64,000 bases of DNA from Candidatus Saccharimonadota bacterium (GCA_017431465.1 JAFRLA010000012.1:1-64000), one strand, 5' to 3'. Positions 32,887 to 41,323 are shown, counted from the stretch's first letter. Numbers and translations are program-made. The notes: generated by a model from the sequence alone, not told the origin.

Positions 32887-33212
32887 AGTTAGGGGCAAAA
32901 CCCTTACTTGCACCTAAATAATCAATAATTCCTGATATCTAGTATATCAGAAATTGCGTGTTCTTAAAACCCTTTCGGGGCTTAAAACTTCTAAATGTTC
33001 TAAGTCTTCATAAGTATTACCTCCACTTAGAAAGGGACCACCCTTTAAGAACATAGCAATCCCTCAAACGGGCGGGCCCCTGTGTTTGTGTGAGGTGGGT
33101 CGCGCTTCCGGGGTTCCCGGTATTCTTTCACATTAGAAGCGTTTGAGGGCCAAAAAGGCCACAGGACTTAGGTGATGCCCACCCTTACCTAACTCGTGTG
33201 GCCTTTTTGGTT
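32887..33212 (+). ncRNA. Unassigned structured RNA, about 325 nt
   Basis: A non-coding unit with its own strong promoter and an exceptional terminator. Helices visible by eye: CTGATAT/ATATCAG (32932-32950); TGTTCTTAAA/TTTAAGAACA (32959-32968 with 33044-33053), enclosing TTCTAAGT/ACTTAGAA (32998-33005 with 33025-33032); CCCTCAAACG/CGTTTGAGGG (33061-33070 with 33140-33149), enclosing CCGGG-GTT-CCCGG; and a 14-bp terminator stem (33150-33163 with 33197-33210). Size and autonomy would suit RNase P RNA or tmRNA, but I find neither the RNase P core motifs nor a tRNA-like 3' end, so the class remains open. Confidence 0.7.
33150..33212 (+). terminator. Long terminator hairpin of the structured RNA
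   Basis: CCAAAAAGGCCACA pairs perfectly with TGTGGCCTTTTTGG; the loop itself contains a near-perfect ACTTAGGT/ACCTAACT stem. Confidence 0.8.
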
Positions 33213-33232
33213 GTCCAAAAATTTATATATTG

Positions 33233-33241
33233 TGTTATAAT
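33233..33241 (+). promoter_or_regulatory. Extended -10 of the membrane protein gene
   Basis: TGTTATAAT ends 6 nt before the ATG at 33248. Confidence 0.7.
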
Positions 33242-33247
33242 AAGCTT

Positions 33248-33796
33248 ATGAATAAAACCTTAAAAACGATCCTTAGCGTCGCCGTCATTGGCGTTTTATT
33301 GTATTTTCTAGTTTGGCCTTGGATTAATTCCGCGATCTCTTCTGGCTATCATATTAAAGCCATTACTGAAGGATATCCGAGCCAATCTTATACTGCTGAT
33401 TTCGGAAAAGATGAGCTCTCGGTTAAAGTCGAACATTATAACAACGTCGCCACCGACGAAAAAACCTCTGAAGAAACCGAAAATTACTCTATAGAAATCA
33501 ACGAGGAGCTTTATAATAAACTGAGATCAGTCGCAAATTCCTTCCTCGGATTCCATCTGTTTGTGCGCCATCATAACGGCTACGCCTTCTTCTACGAATC
33601 TGCCGACGGCGCTGCCATGTTCTTTACTAACGAAGAAAAAGAAAACCTCTTAGACTTCGCTAAAATCCTAACCAATATCTCGCGTGGCGATGAAAAATGG
33701 CCGGAAAAGCGTCGTGAAACTTACTTCGACCACGGGACAAAACAGCTGGACGAATACATCAAGGAGCACGGAATTGAAGTCCCGCCGCTAGAATAA
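33248..33796 (+). CDS. Membrane-anchored hypothetical protein
   Basis: A 182-residue protein with one N-terminal TM helix (about 6-26, ILSVAVIGVLLYFLVWPWI) and an acidic, probably extracytoplasmic domain of about 150 residues. I recognise no family. The ATG at 33248 directly starts the signal-anchor and has leaderless spacing. It lies between the structured RNA and topA, which has its own promoter. Confidence 0.65.
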   Translation: MNKTLKTILSVAVIGVLLYFLVWPWINSAISSGYHIKAITEGYPSQSYTADFGKDELSVKVEHYNNVATDEKTSEETENYSIEINEELYNKLRSVANSFLGFHLFVRHHNGYAFFYESADGAAMFFTNEEKENLLDFAKILTNISRGDEKWPEKRRETYFDHGTKQLDEYIKEHGIEVPPLE

Positions 33797-33808
33797 ATAA
33801 AAATTATG

Positions 33809-33817
33809 TGTTAATAT
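33809..33817 (+). promoter_or_regulatory. Extended -10 of topA
   Basis: TGTTAATAT ends 7 nt before the ATG. Confidence 0.55.
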
Positions 33818-33824
33818 AAGAGTT

Positions 33825-36206
33825 ATGCCGAAAAATTTAGTAATTGTCGAGTCCCCAGCCAAAGCCAAAACCATTGAGAAATATCTAGGCAATGATTTTA
33901 AGGTTTTGTCAAGCGTTGGGCACATCCGTAAAGATACCAAAGTCGACAAAGACCATGATTTTGCTGTTACTTATGAAATAGATCCTGAGCATAAAAAGGT
34001 CGTCGACGAACTGAAGAAAGCCGCGAAGACCGCCGATACTATCTGGCTCGCGACCGATGAAGACCGCGAAGGGGAATCGATTTCTTGGCATTTGATCGAA
34101 GTTCTAGGGCTCCCGAAAAATACCAAACGTATCACTTTCCACGAGATTACCGAGCCTGCCCTAAAAGATGCAATCGCACATCCGCGCACCGTCGATATGG
34201 ATATGGTAGCCTCTCAGCAGGCCCGCCAAACCCTAGATATGCTCGTTGGTTATGATCTCTCCGGAGTAGTCCGCGTCAAAGTCCCTGGGGCTATTTCCGC
34301 TGGCCGCGTCCAAAGTCCAGCTTTAAAGCTTATCGTTGAACGAGAACGCGAAATCGAAAATTATCAGCCAGAAACCACTTATAAGGTCTCCGGGGTCTTC
34401 AAAACTGCCAAAAAACAAGAATTTGAGGCCGTTTTAGAAAAAACTGCAGAAATCAATACTGACCAGAAAGCCGAAAAACTGCTCAGCAGCCTAAAAGGCC
34501 AAAAATTTGTCGTCTCGAGCGTTACGATGTCCGACGGTACGCGCGCTAATCCGGTGCCGTTGACTACCGCCGCACTCCAAATCGAGGCTAATTCAAAACT
34601 TGGCTTTTCCTCTAGGACTACTATGTCTGCCGCCCAGAGTCTCTATCAGGCTGGCTTAATTACTTATCACCGTACCGACAGTCTTAATCTTTCTAAACAG
34701 GCCATCGGCCAGATCGCCGGCTTTATTGAGAAAAAATACGGCAAAGAGTACCTACATATTCGCACATTCAAGACTAAATCCGCCGGTGCACAGGAGGCGC
34801 ACGAAGCCATTCGCCCGACTAATGTCGCCGTCGAAAAAGCTGGCAAAACCCCTTATGAACAAAAACTCTATAACCTAATCCGCACTCGCACCCTGGCGAC
34901 CCAGATGGAAAACGCCAAAGTCGCGAAGACAACTGTAGCGATAGAGGTAGCAAGTGACCTTGCGGAACATAAAAGCGAAGTGCAGCAACGTGCCGGCGGC
35001 GCGTTGCGTAACGGTTCCGCAAGGCCGCTTGCTACCTTTATCGCCAGGGGTGAGATCGTAATCTTTGACGGCTTCTTAAAAGTCTATGGCAAATCCAAAG
35101 ACCTAGAGCTCCCAGAGCTAAAAGAAGGCGACAAGGTAGGCTATCAAGAAATCGTTGCCCACCAAACTTTCTCAAAACCACCTGCCCGTTATACTGAGGG
35201 TTCGCTGGTCAAAAAACTCGAGGAACTCGGCATCGGCCGTCCATCAACTTACGCTTCGATCATGACCGCTATCCAAGCCCGCGGCTACGTTATAAAGGGT
35301 GAATCTGAGGGCAGAGAGCGTGAAGTTACTGAATATGTCCTGAAAAAGGACTTGAAGAAGCAATCCGTAACTGAGAAAACCGGCTCAGACAAAGGCAAAT
35401 TGCTCCCGACCCCTGTCGGCGAACTTGTCTCCGATTTCTTAAACGAGAATTTTGAGACTATTATAGACTATGGCTTTACCGCCGATGTTGAGGAAAAATT
35501 AGACAAAATCGCCGAGAAAAAACTCGAAAAACTGAAGATGCTAAAAGACTTCTACGGGCCATTCAGTAAACTTATTGCCGGCTCAAAAGAAGCCAAACGC
35601 TACAACGGCGAGAATGCGCTTGGTAAAGACCCGAAAACCGGGAAAAACATCTACGCCAAAATCGGCCGTACCGGCAGTTTCATCCAACTTGGCGAAACCG
35701 AAAAAGAATCTGGCGAAAAACCGCGTTTTGTCCCGCTCCCAGAGGGAAAAACTGTCAAAACCGTAACCTTAGAAGACGCTTTGAAACAGCTAGAGCTCCC
35801 CGAGCTCCCTCGTAGCCTCGGCGAAGCTAAAGACGGCACGGAGATTATCGCCGCAAACGGCCCGTTTGGTCCTTATCTAAAAGCTGGCAAATTCAATATC
35901 CCAATGAAAGACTACAGCCCATACAAAATTACCCTAAAAGAAGCCGAAAAACTCTACGAAGAGAAAAAAGCCTCTATCTTGCAAGATTTCGATGATATTC
36001 AGGTTATTAATGGCGCCTATGGCCCATATGTAAAGGGTCCCGGCCGACGCAATTTCGCTAAAATCCCTAAAGAGATGGATCCGAAAAATTTGACAAAAGC
36101 GGAATGTGAGAAACTTTTAAGCGAGAAAAAGTCCGGCTCACGCCGCCGCCCGCACTCCGTTAGCCGCAAAAAATCGGCCAAAAAAGCCGCTAGTCGCAAG
36201 AAATAA
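33825..36206 (+). CDS. topA: DNA topoisomerase I with in-frame palindromic insertion
   Basis: Type IA topoisomerase that relaxes negative supercoils, 793 residues. The Toprim domain starts the protein (VIVESPAKAKTIEKYLG; DEDREGE acidic triad), the active-site Tyr281 lies in LITYHRTDSLNLS, and the C-terminal part has two or three Toprim-C repeats (ANGPFGPYLKAGKF; INGAYGPYVKGPGR) in place of zinc fingers, ending in a Lys/Arg-rich tail. Residues about 372-407 are encoded by a 107-bp imperfect palindrome and interrupt the otherwise conserved IEV...FIARGEIVIFDGFLKVY stretch with extra residues not expected in the family. The reading frame remains open, so the enzyme is presumably functional. Confidence 0.95.
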   Translation: MPKNLVIVESPAKAKTIEKYLGNDFKVLSSVGHIRKDTKVDKDHDFAVTYEIDPEHKKVVDELKKAAKTADTIWLATDEDREGESISWHLIEVLGLPKNTKRITFHEITEPALKDAIAHPRTVDMDMVASQQARQTLDMLVGYDLSGVVRVKVPGAISAGRVQSPALKLIVEREREIENYQPETTYKVSGVFKTAKKQEFEAVLEKTAEINTDQKAEKLLSSLKGQKFVVSSVTMSDGTRANPVPLTTAALQIEANSKLGFSSRTTMSAAQSLYQAGLITYHRTDSLNLSKQAIGQIAGFIEKKYGKEYLHIRTFKTKSAGAQEAHEAIRPTNVAVEKAGKTPYEQKLYNLIRTRTLATQMENAKVAKTTVAIEVASDLAEHKSEVQQRAGGALRNGSARPLATFIARGEIVIFDGFLKVYGKSKDLELPELKEGDKVGYQEIVAHQTFSKPPARYTEGSLVKKLEELGIGRPSTYASIMTAIQARGYVIKGESEGREREVTEYVLKKDLKKQSVTEKTGSDKGKLLPTPVGELVSDFLNENFETIIDYGFTADVEEKLDKIAEKKLEKLKMLKDFYGPFSKLIAGSKEAKRYNGENALGKDPKTGKNIYAKIGRTGSFIQLGETEKESGEKPRFVPLPEGKTVKTVTLEDALKQLELPELPRSLGEAKDGTEIIAANGPFGPYLKAGKFNIPMKDYSPYKITLKEAEKLYEEKKASILQDFDDIQVINGAYGPYVKGPGRRNFAKIPKEMDPKNLTKAECEKLLSEKKSGSRRRPHSVSRKKSAKKAASRKK
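34938..35044 (+). repeat. Palindromic element inside topA
   Basis: Two 31-nt arms (34938-34968 and 35014-35044) are inverted repeats matching at 28 of 31 positions. Within them GCAACG (34985-34990) and CGTTGC (35002-35007) pair around a GC-rich loop, so the whole 107 nt folds into one hairpin. It is translated as part of TopA. Confidence 0.85.
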
Positions 36207-36220
36207 TATAAAATATATTG

Positions 36221-36303
36221 TTGACTTTTCCAAAAATGTGGTACAATTATATATAGAAAGTCAATTTTGTCCAGTTGACACGAATACAAAAATGTGCTAT
36301 TAT
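36221..36303 (+). promoter_or_regulatory. Tandem promoters of the sigma4/HARE gene
   Basis: First: TTGACT (36221) with TGGTACAAT (36239-36247), spacer short at 15 bp. Second: TTGACA (36275), 17-bp spacer, TGCTATTAT ending 36303. The second gives a leader of about 40 nt. Confidence 0.7.
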
Positions 36304-36349
36304 AAGATAAATGAATATTATTAACAGAGGTGGATGAAAGGAAAAACCT

Positions 36350-37378
36350 GTGGATCAGAATGCGGCCATTATTGAAAAAGCCATCGCCGGAAGCTTAAAT
36401 ATAATCGAACAAGACCGGGAAAAAGAAATTATCTCCCGCCGTTTCGGTCTCTCGGGCCCGAAAGAAACCCTTGAACAAATCGGTGACATGCTCACCATCA
36501 CTCGCGAACGCGTACGTCAACTGGAAAAAGCTATTCTTATTCGTCTCCGTATCGGTTCTGAAGAGGGAACTATCGAAGGCCTGGCCGCTGCCGAAAAAAT
36601 TATCGTCCGAAATCTGACCGAAATGGGACGCGTTGCTCGCGTTTCCAATCTGGCTGATAAAATCTATGGTCGAAAAACAACCGCTACAGAACAAGCGGCT
36701 CTGGCCTTTATCGGCAGTATCTCCGCCAGCTTAGCATTAGTCGAAGAGAACGACCGCTATTATCCTAGTGTTGGCATCGCGGAATATGGCGACGAGCGCA
36801 CAATCAAGGAGCGTGCCGATGAAATTGTCTCTGTAATTAAGAAAGCAAAAAAGCCAGTCACCGTTGATGAACTTGACAATCAACTAGATTATGAGCACCC
36901 AAGCCATATCGAGGCTATTGCGTCTATCTCTAAAGATCTCGCAACCTTGAACGGTCTCTGGGGCCTAACTAAATGGCCGACCGTCAACCCGAAAAACATC
37001 CGCGACAAAATTTACGTCGTCCTAGAAAACAAGAAAGAGCCGATGCATTTTGCTGATATTGCTGAGGCAATCTCCGAATCCGATTTTAAGCGCAAAAACG
37101 TTACCGTCCAGGCGATCCACAATGAGCTAATCAAAGACCCTCGCTTCGTCCTAATCGGGCGCGGAATTTATGCGCTTGATAGTTGGGGTTATAAGAAGGG
37201 AACCGTCTCTGATATTATCGTCGATATTCTGAAGAAAGCTAACGATCCGCTAACTCGCGAGCAAATCGTCAAAGAAGTTCTGCACGCTCGCAAGGTTAAA
37301 GAGACTACGATCCTCTTAAATCTCCAGAACAAGAAACTTTTCAAAAAAGTCGATAAAAACTCTTACACATTAGCCTAG
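36350..37378 (+). CDS. Sigma region 4-like / HARE-HTH protein
   Basis: A 342-residue putative transcription factor. Near the N-terminus (about 28-65) is a clear sigma-70 region 4 helix-turn-helix: EKEIISRRFGLSG...TLEQIGDMLTITRERVRQLEKA, including the ERVRQLE recognition-helix pattern. There is no region 2, so it is not a complete sigma factor. Residues about 160-230 and 250-340 look like two HARE-HTH winged helices of the kind in RNA polymerase delta subunit (PMHFADIAEAISE; PLTREQIVKEVL). GTG start at 36350, 7 nt after AAAGGA. Two tandem promoters imply regulated expression. Possible global regulator; targets unknown. Confidence 0.8.
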   Translation: MDQNAAIIEKAIAGSLNIIEQDREKEIISRRFGLSGPKETLEQIGDMLTITRERVRQLEKAILIRLRIGSEEGTIEGLAAAEKIIVRNLTEMGRVARVSNLADKIYGRKTTATEQAALAFIGSISASLALVEENDRYYPSVGIAEYGDERTIKERADEIVSVIKKAKKPVTVDELDNQLDYEHPSHIEAIASISKDLATLNGLWGLTKWPTVNPKNIRDKIYVVLENKKEPMHFADIAEAISESDFKRKNVTVQAIHNELIKDPRFVLIGRGIYALDSWGYKKGTVSDIIVDILKKANDPLTREQIVKEVLHARKVKETTILLNLQNKKLFKKVDKNSYTLA

Positions 37379-37382
37379 AAAC

Positions 37383-37391
37383 TGGTATAAT
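37383..37391 (+). promoter_or_regulatory. Extended -10 of the secretion-type ATPase gene
   Basis: TGGTATAAT ends 6 nt before the ATG at 37398. Confidence 0.7.
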
Positions 37392-37397
37392 ATAAGT

Positions 37398-40118
37398 ATG
37401 TTGGCAAACATTCTACATTTCATTTTAATGCCAATCGTCTGGGTCCCGATTGTCGGCGTCCTAATTTTCCTAACTTACCGTAATTACAAGAAGTTAAATC
37501 GTCTAAAAGTCTTAAATGTCGACTCCGTACTTTTGATGCTCGAAATCCCGCGAACGAACGACAAAAAAGAGCTCGCGGCAGAGCAGCTGTTTGCTAGCCT
37601 CCACGGTATTTTAAGAGATCGTGATGAACTGAAAAACTCCGGCGGAGTTCAGGAACACCTTAGTTTTGAAATCGTCTCGACTGGCGGCCAAATTCGCTTT
37701 TTCGTCTGGGTCCCGAAGGTCTTACAAAGCTTCGTTGAAGGCCAGATTTATGCCCAATATCCTTCGGTTCAGATCTACAAAATGAAGGAAGACTACGCCA
37801 AAAACCATAAACCGCACAAAGTCATTTATACTTCCGAAATCGTCCTATCCGAAAACGAAGTCTTACCAATTAAAACTTTCGAGAATTTTGAGGTCGATCC
37901 GCTGGCCGGTATTACTGGAACTCTGGCGAAATTAAATCCCGACAATTCCGAAGAACTTTGGATCCAGATTTTGACTCGTCCAATCCCTGATGATTGGCAT
38001 AAATCCACAACTGACAAATGGGTAAAAAGAGTAAAATCTGGCCAAAAATCTTTCCGTTTTCTCGGCATCGATTGGGCCTGGATTGTCGAAGCTTTAGGCG
38101 CCTTTGCTAAACCGCCAGAGGGCGGCGCCGAAAACCCAGTCGAGGTTAAACTTTCCGATCGCGCAAAAGTTCAGGTCGAAGAAGCCGAGAAAAAGGCCAC
38201 GAAACTGGGCTACGAGGTAAAAATCCGCCTCGCCTATCTCGGTAACGACCAGACTGACGCGAAACTAAATATGCAGGCCCTCGTCGGTACTTTCAAACAA
38301 TATAATTCGACCAACTTAAATGGTTTTAAGAGCGTAGGCAGCACTTTTGACCATAACGCTCTCGAGGCCTACAAAATGCGCCAGTTTACCGACCATGGAT
38401 TTATCCTAAACATTTCCGAGTTGGCCTCGGTTTATCATCTCCCGCATACTTCGGTCGAAACCCCAAATATCGTCTGGGCGACCTCTAAGACCGCCGAACC
38501 GCCGGCCCAATTGCCGCTAATTACCGGAAACGCCGAAAACGATTCTCAGATTTCTGCCTTCGGTCTGACCAACTTCCGCGGCATTAACCACCAGTTTGGT
38601 ATGCTCCGCCGCGATCGTTCGCGTCACGTTTATATTATCGGCCAGACTGGGGCAGGGAAGAGCGGCATGCTCGAACTCTTTGCGCTCTCTGATATTTTCT
38701 ATAACCAAGGCTATTGTATTATCGACCCGCATGGCGATTTTGCAATTAATAACCTCCGTTTCATTCCAAAGAATCGCATTAAAGACGTTGTCTATTTCAA
38801 CCCTTCTGACAGGGAATACCCGATTGCCTTCAACCCGCTAGAGCTCTCCGACCCGTCTAGAAAGCCTAATGTCGCTTCCGAAGTTATCGGCGTCTTAAAG
38901 CGCATGTTTGGCGATTCTTGGGGTCCGCGTCTTGAGCATATTCTTCGCTACACCCTGCTTGCGCTGCTCGATCGCCCAGAAACAACCCTACTGGATATTT
39001 CGCGTCTTCTAACCGATAAGGAGTTTAGGAAAGAGACTCTGGAATATTGTAAGGATGTAACTGTTCTCCAGTTCTGGAAACACGAGTTCGGTCAATGGAA
39101 CGAGAAGCAAGTCAACGAGTCCATTGCCCCTGTCTTAAATAAGGTTGGCGCCTTTACCGCGAACCCGATTATTAGAAACATTATCGGCCAGCCAAAGTCT
39201 TCGTTTGATGTCAGAGAGATCATGGACGAGGGCAAAATTCTCGTAGTCAACCTCTCCAAGGGCTTAATCGGCGAAGACAATGCCGGTATTCTCGGCTCTT
39301 TCTTCGTCACTAAGGTCCAACTCGCTGCCATGAGCCGTTCGGACATCCCTGAAATTGCCGACCGCCGCCCGTTCTACCTCTATGTTGACGAGTTCCAAAA
39401 CTTCGCGACCGATTCGTTCGCCACGATTCTCTCTGAGGCTCGTAAATATGGCCTAAACCTAACCGTCGCTAACCAGTACATTTCCCAGATGACCGATACT
39501 GTCCGCGACGCCGTCTTTGGCAACGTCGGCACGACGATTTCCTTCCGTGTCTCCGCTGATGATGCCCCGATTCTCGCCAAACAGTTTGAGCCAACTTTTG
39601 AGGCTGCTGACCTCTTGCAAATGAACAACCGCAATTTCGTTATTTCCATGATTATTGGCGGCGAAAAAGTTCCAGCCTTTTCTGCTACAACCTTAAGCAT
39701 TCCACGGACCCCAGAAGACAACACCGCGGCGATCATCAAGAGTTCTCGCGAGACCTACTCTCGTCCGCGCGAGGAAGTAGAAAAAGAAATCCGCGAAACT
39801 ATCGAGCAATCCGAAAAGTATAAAAAAGAGCTGACTGATTCTGGCCGCCAAAATGAACAGGGAACGACCCCTGTAAAATCTAAGGAGAAACCGACCTTTG
39901 CCTACCAACCAACTCCTCAGGCTGATTTCAAAAAATTAAAACTTTCCCCGAACGCCGCCGAACACAAGGAGCCTCGTCCAGGCCTTAAAGACATTGGCAA
40001 GCTCGCCGCCGAAAAAATGCCCGAGAAGGCCCCTGAGAGCGAGCACAAGGCAGGGAACCACGCTAAGCATAAGAATAATGGCAATAACCGCCACAAGCCG
40101 CATAAAGGCCAACTATAG
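37398..40118 (+). CDS. Type IV secretion/coupling-like ATPase
   Basis: A 906-residue membrane-associated ATPase of the TraD/VirB4-like kind widespread in CPR genomes. One or two N-terminal hydrophobic segments (about 2-27), a 380-residue N-domain without clear motif, then Walker A IIGQTGAGKSGM (about 413-424), IDPHGDFA, Walker B FYLYVDEFQNFATD and the sensor region TVANQYISQMTD. The C-terminal 120 residues are Lys/Pro/Gln-rich and likely disordered. No other T4SS gene is nearby in this window. It may pump DNA or pili components; DNA uptake with DprA is a possible link (inference). Confidence 0.82.
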   Translation: MLANILHFILMPIVWVPIVGVLIFLTYRNYKKLNRLKVLNVDSVLLMLEIPRTNDKKELAAEQLFASLHGILRDRDELKNSGGVQEHLSFEIVSTGGQIRFFVWVPKVLQSFVEGQIYAQYPSVQIYKMKEDYAKNHKPHKVIYTSEIVLSENEVLPIKTFENFEVDPLAGITGTLAKLNPDNSEELWIQILTRPIPDDWHKSTTDKWVKRVKSGQKSFRFLGIDWAWIVEALGAFAKPPEGGAENPVEVKLSDRAKVQVEEAEKKATKLGYEVKIRLAYLGNDQTDAKLNMQALVGTFKQYNSTNLNGFKSVGSTFDHNALEAYKMRQFTDHGFILNISELASVYHLPHTSVETPNIVWATSKTAEPPAQLPLITGNAENDSQISAFGLTNFRGINHQFGMLRRDRSRHVYIIGQTGAGKSGMLELFALSDIFYNQGYCIIDPHGDFAINNLRFIPKNRIKDVVYFNPSDREYPIAFNPLELSDPSRKPNVASEVIGVLKRMFGDSWGPRLEHILRYTLLALLDRPETTLLDISRLLTDKEFRKETLEYCKDVTVLQFWKHEFGQWNEKQVNESIAPVLNKVGAFTANPIIRNIIGQPKSSFDVREIMDEGKILVVNLSKGLIGEDNAGILGSFFVTKVQLAAMSRSDIPEIADRRPFYLYVDEFQNFATDSFATILSEARKYGLNLTVANQYISQMTDTVRDAVFGNVGTTISFRVSADDAPILAKQFEPTFEAADLLQMNNRNFVISMIIGGEKVPAFSATTLSIPRTPEDNTAAIIKSSRETYSRPREEVEKEIRETIEQSEKYKKELTDSGRQNEQGTTPVKSKEKPTFAYQPTPQADFKKLKLSPNAAEHKEPRPGLKDIGKLAAEKMPEKAPESEHKAGNHAKHKNNGNNRHKPHKGQL

Positions 40119-40120
40119 GC

Positions 40121-40149
40121 TTGTCTTAGTTCGTAGTTTGTGCTATAAT
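40121..40149 (+). promoter_or_regulatory. Full promoter of the orphan gene at 40230
   Basis: TTGTCT, 17-bp spacer, TGCTATAAT; leader of about 75 nt ending in AAAAGGAGGGTG. Confidence 0.7.
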
Positions 40150-40229
40150 ACTCCTAGGTTTTGACCAAAATAAAAACTACAAAAACAGCACCTTATCATT
40201 AGCTGGTAGCCGAAAAGGAGGGTGATTTT

Positions 40230-40862
40230 ATGGCTGCGTTAGACGCTAAATATTTTACGATCTTTCCTATAACAGGGAACAAACCCGAGCAGATGACTGC
40301 TGGGGAGCTATGGCATTGCATCAAAGCATGTAGCCGTAAGAATTACGGCTGGATTGCCAGTACCGCGAAGATAGTAGAACTTATCAGAGAGCCCGATTTT
40401 CCTTGCAACATTCGTAAGAAAATCGAACGGCACTTTCTTAAACGTTTTTCTAGTGACTGGCATAATTTACCCAATTACCGGGGGATTGAAGACGATCGCG
40501 CGCTTATGTCTTGCTACTTCGACTGTGTCGACGATCGGCTAAAGGAGAAATTTCTCTATAGCCTCGCCGAGAAACGTCTGGAGCGCGGACTCAGCACTGG
40601 TCTCTTAGCCAAGGCCTTTTGGACCGAAGATCGCCACAAGCATTTCCGCAAGGAATGGTGTAAAGATGTCGCAAGCGACTTGTACTCCCGCATCAACGAG
40701 AGCAATTTTGACCTCGTAGCCTGGAGTAAAAGTCTGATTCCGAAGTTCAAGCTGGACTACGTCGGAATGTACGAACTCGGCTATTTCAATGGCGACTCAA
40801 GCAAAATTGCCGAGGATGCCTATCGTTTAACCACGCAATCTGAATGGCAAATCGCCAGCTAA
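40230..40862 (+). CDS. Orphan protein of unknown function
   Basis: A 210-residue soluble, Trp/Tyr/Lys-rich, probably all-helical protein with no recognised motif, signal peptide or TM helix. The start is fixed by AAAAGGAGGGTG 5 nt before the ATG. It forms a stand-alone unit (full promoter, long leader, own terminator) at the edge of the convergent hub, which it borders. It belongs to the leadered, strong-SD group with the genes at 25999 and 28022. Confidence 0.65.
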   Translation: MAALDAKYFTIFPITGNKPEQMTAGELWHCIKACSRKNYGWIASTAKIVELIREPDFPCNIRKKIERHFLKRFSSDWHNLPNYRGIEDDRALMSCYFDCVDDRLKEKFLYSLAEKRLERGLSTGLLAKAFWTEDRHKHFRKEWCKDVASDLYSRINESNFDLVAWSKSLIPKFKLDYVGMYELGYFNGDSSKIAEDAYRLTTQSEWQIAS

Positions 40863-40869
40863 TAAAAAT

Positions 40870-40902
40870 GGCAGGGAAATAGGGAAATACCCTGCCTTTT
40901 TT
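40870..40902 (+). terminator. Intrinsic terminator
   Basis: GGCAGGG and CCCTGCC pair across AAATAGGGAAATA, followed by TTTTTT. Confidence 0.88.
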
Positions 40903-40930
40903 ATGCCTTTTTGTATTCGATGCTTCCCCA

Positions 40931-41040
40931 CCCCTGTTATTCCCCTTTCCTACCCCTGTTACGCCTCCTCTGCAACCCCTTACACCCTGTCTCTTACCTC
41001 TGTTTGGCCCCTGTTTGACCTCTGTTTGGACCCTGTAAAC
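40931..41040 (+). repeat. Helically phased CYCTGTTT repeats
   Basis: CTGT occurs within similar contexts at 40934, 40956, 40987, 41000, 41011, 41022 and 41033; the last four are spaced exactly 11 bp (CTCTGTTTGG, CCCTGTTTGA, CTCTGTTTGG, CCCTGTAAAC), and the first two 22 bp. An inverted 12-nt copy (AAACAGAGGTAA, 41137-41148) lies downstream. The array resembles iterons or a cooperative regulator-binding site. Confidence 0.6.
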
Positions 41041-41207
41041 CGCTTTTTAGACGCCGCCGAACATAAATCTTTTGCGAAGTCCAGAATTAATCAGAAATTA
41101 GGGAAGCACCAAGCAGAGAATCAAAGACCTACAAAAAAACAGAGGTAAATAGCCAAAAACCAAAACGAACCAGACGACCGGACAATCGTCTTTCGCACAC
41201 AATTCCA

Positions 41208-41235
41208 ATGTCGCACAATGCATATTTTACGACAC
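41208..41235. other. Degenerate dif-like 28-mer (weak candidate)
   Basis: Arms ATGTCGCACAA and TTTTACGACAC flank the centre TGCATA, an 11-6-11 layout. Compared by hand with E. coli dif, the left arm and centre fit well (7/11 and 5/6) but the right arm poorly (5/11). Position at the gene-orientation switch is suggestive; GC skew does not visibly flip here. Confidence 0.25.
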
Positions 41236-41323
41236 AATAGGCATAGCCACCCGGCCTAAGCCATAGTCGTCTAAATATAGGCATATGCCCAACCCGGCCC
41301 AGTATTAAGCCTGATTTGGGTCA

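Noticed and set aside
32887-33212. Identification as tmRNA or RNase P RNA
   Set aside because: No tRNA-like 3' end with CCA, no tag reading frame, and no GAGGAAAGTC-type or ACAGAA-type RNase P core could be found by eye.
40903-41148. 81-codon plus-strand open frame in the convergent hub
   Set aside because: It starts inside the terminator of the upstream gene, has no SD or promoter, and its composition is simply the translation of the phased pyrimidine repeats.
41208-41235. Firm call of a dif site
   Set aside because: Right arm fits poorly and GC skew shows no visible switch in hand-counted samples; kept only as a weak candidate.
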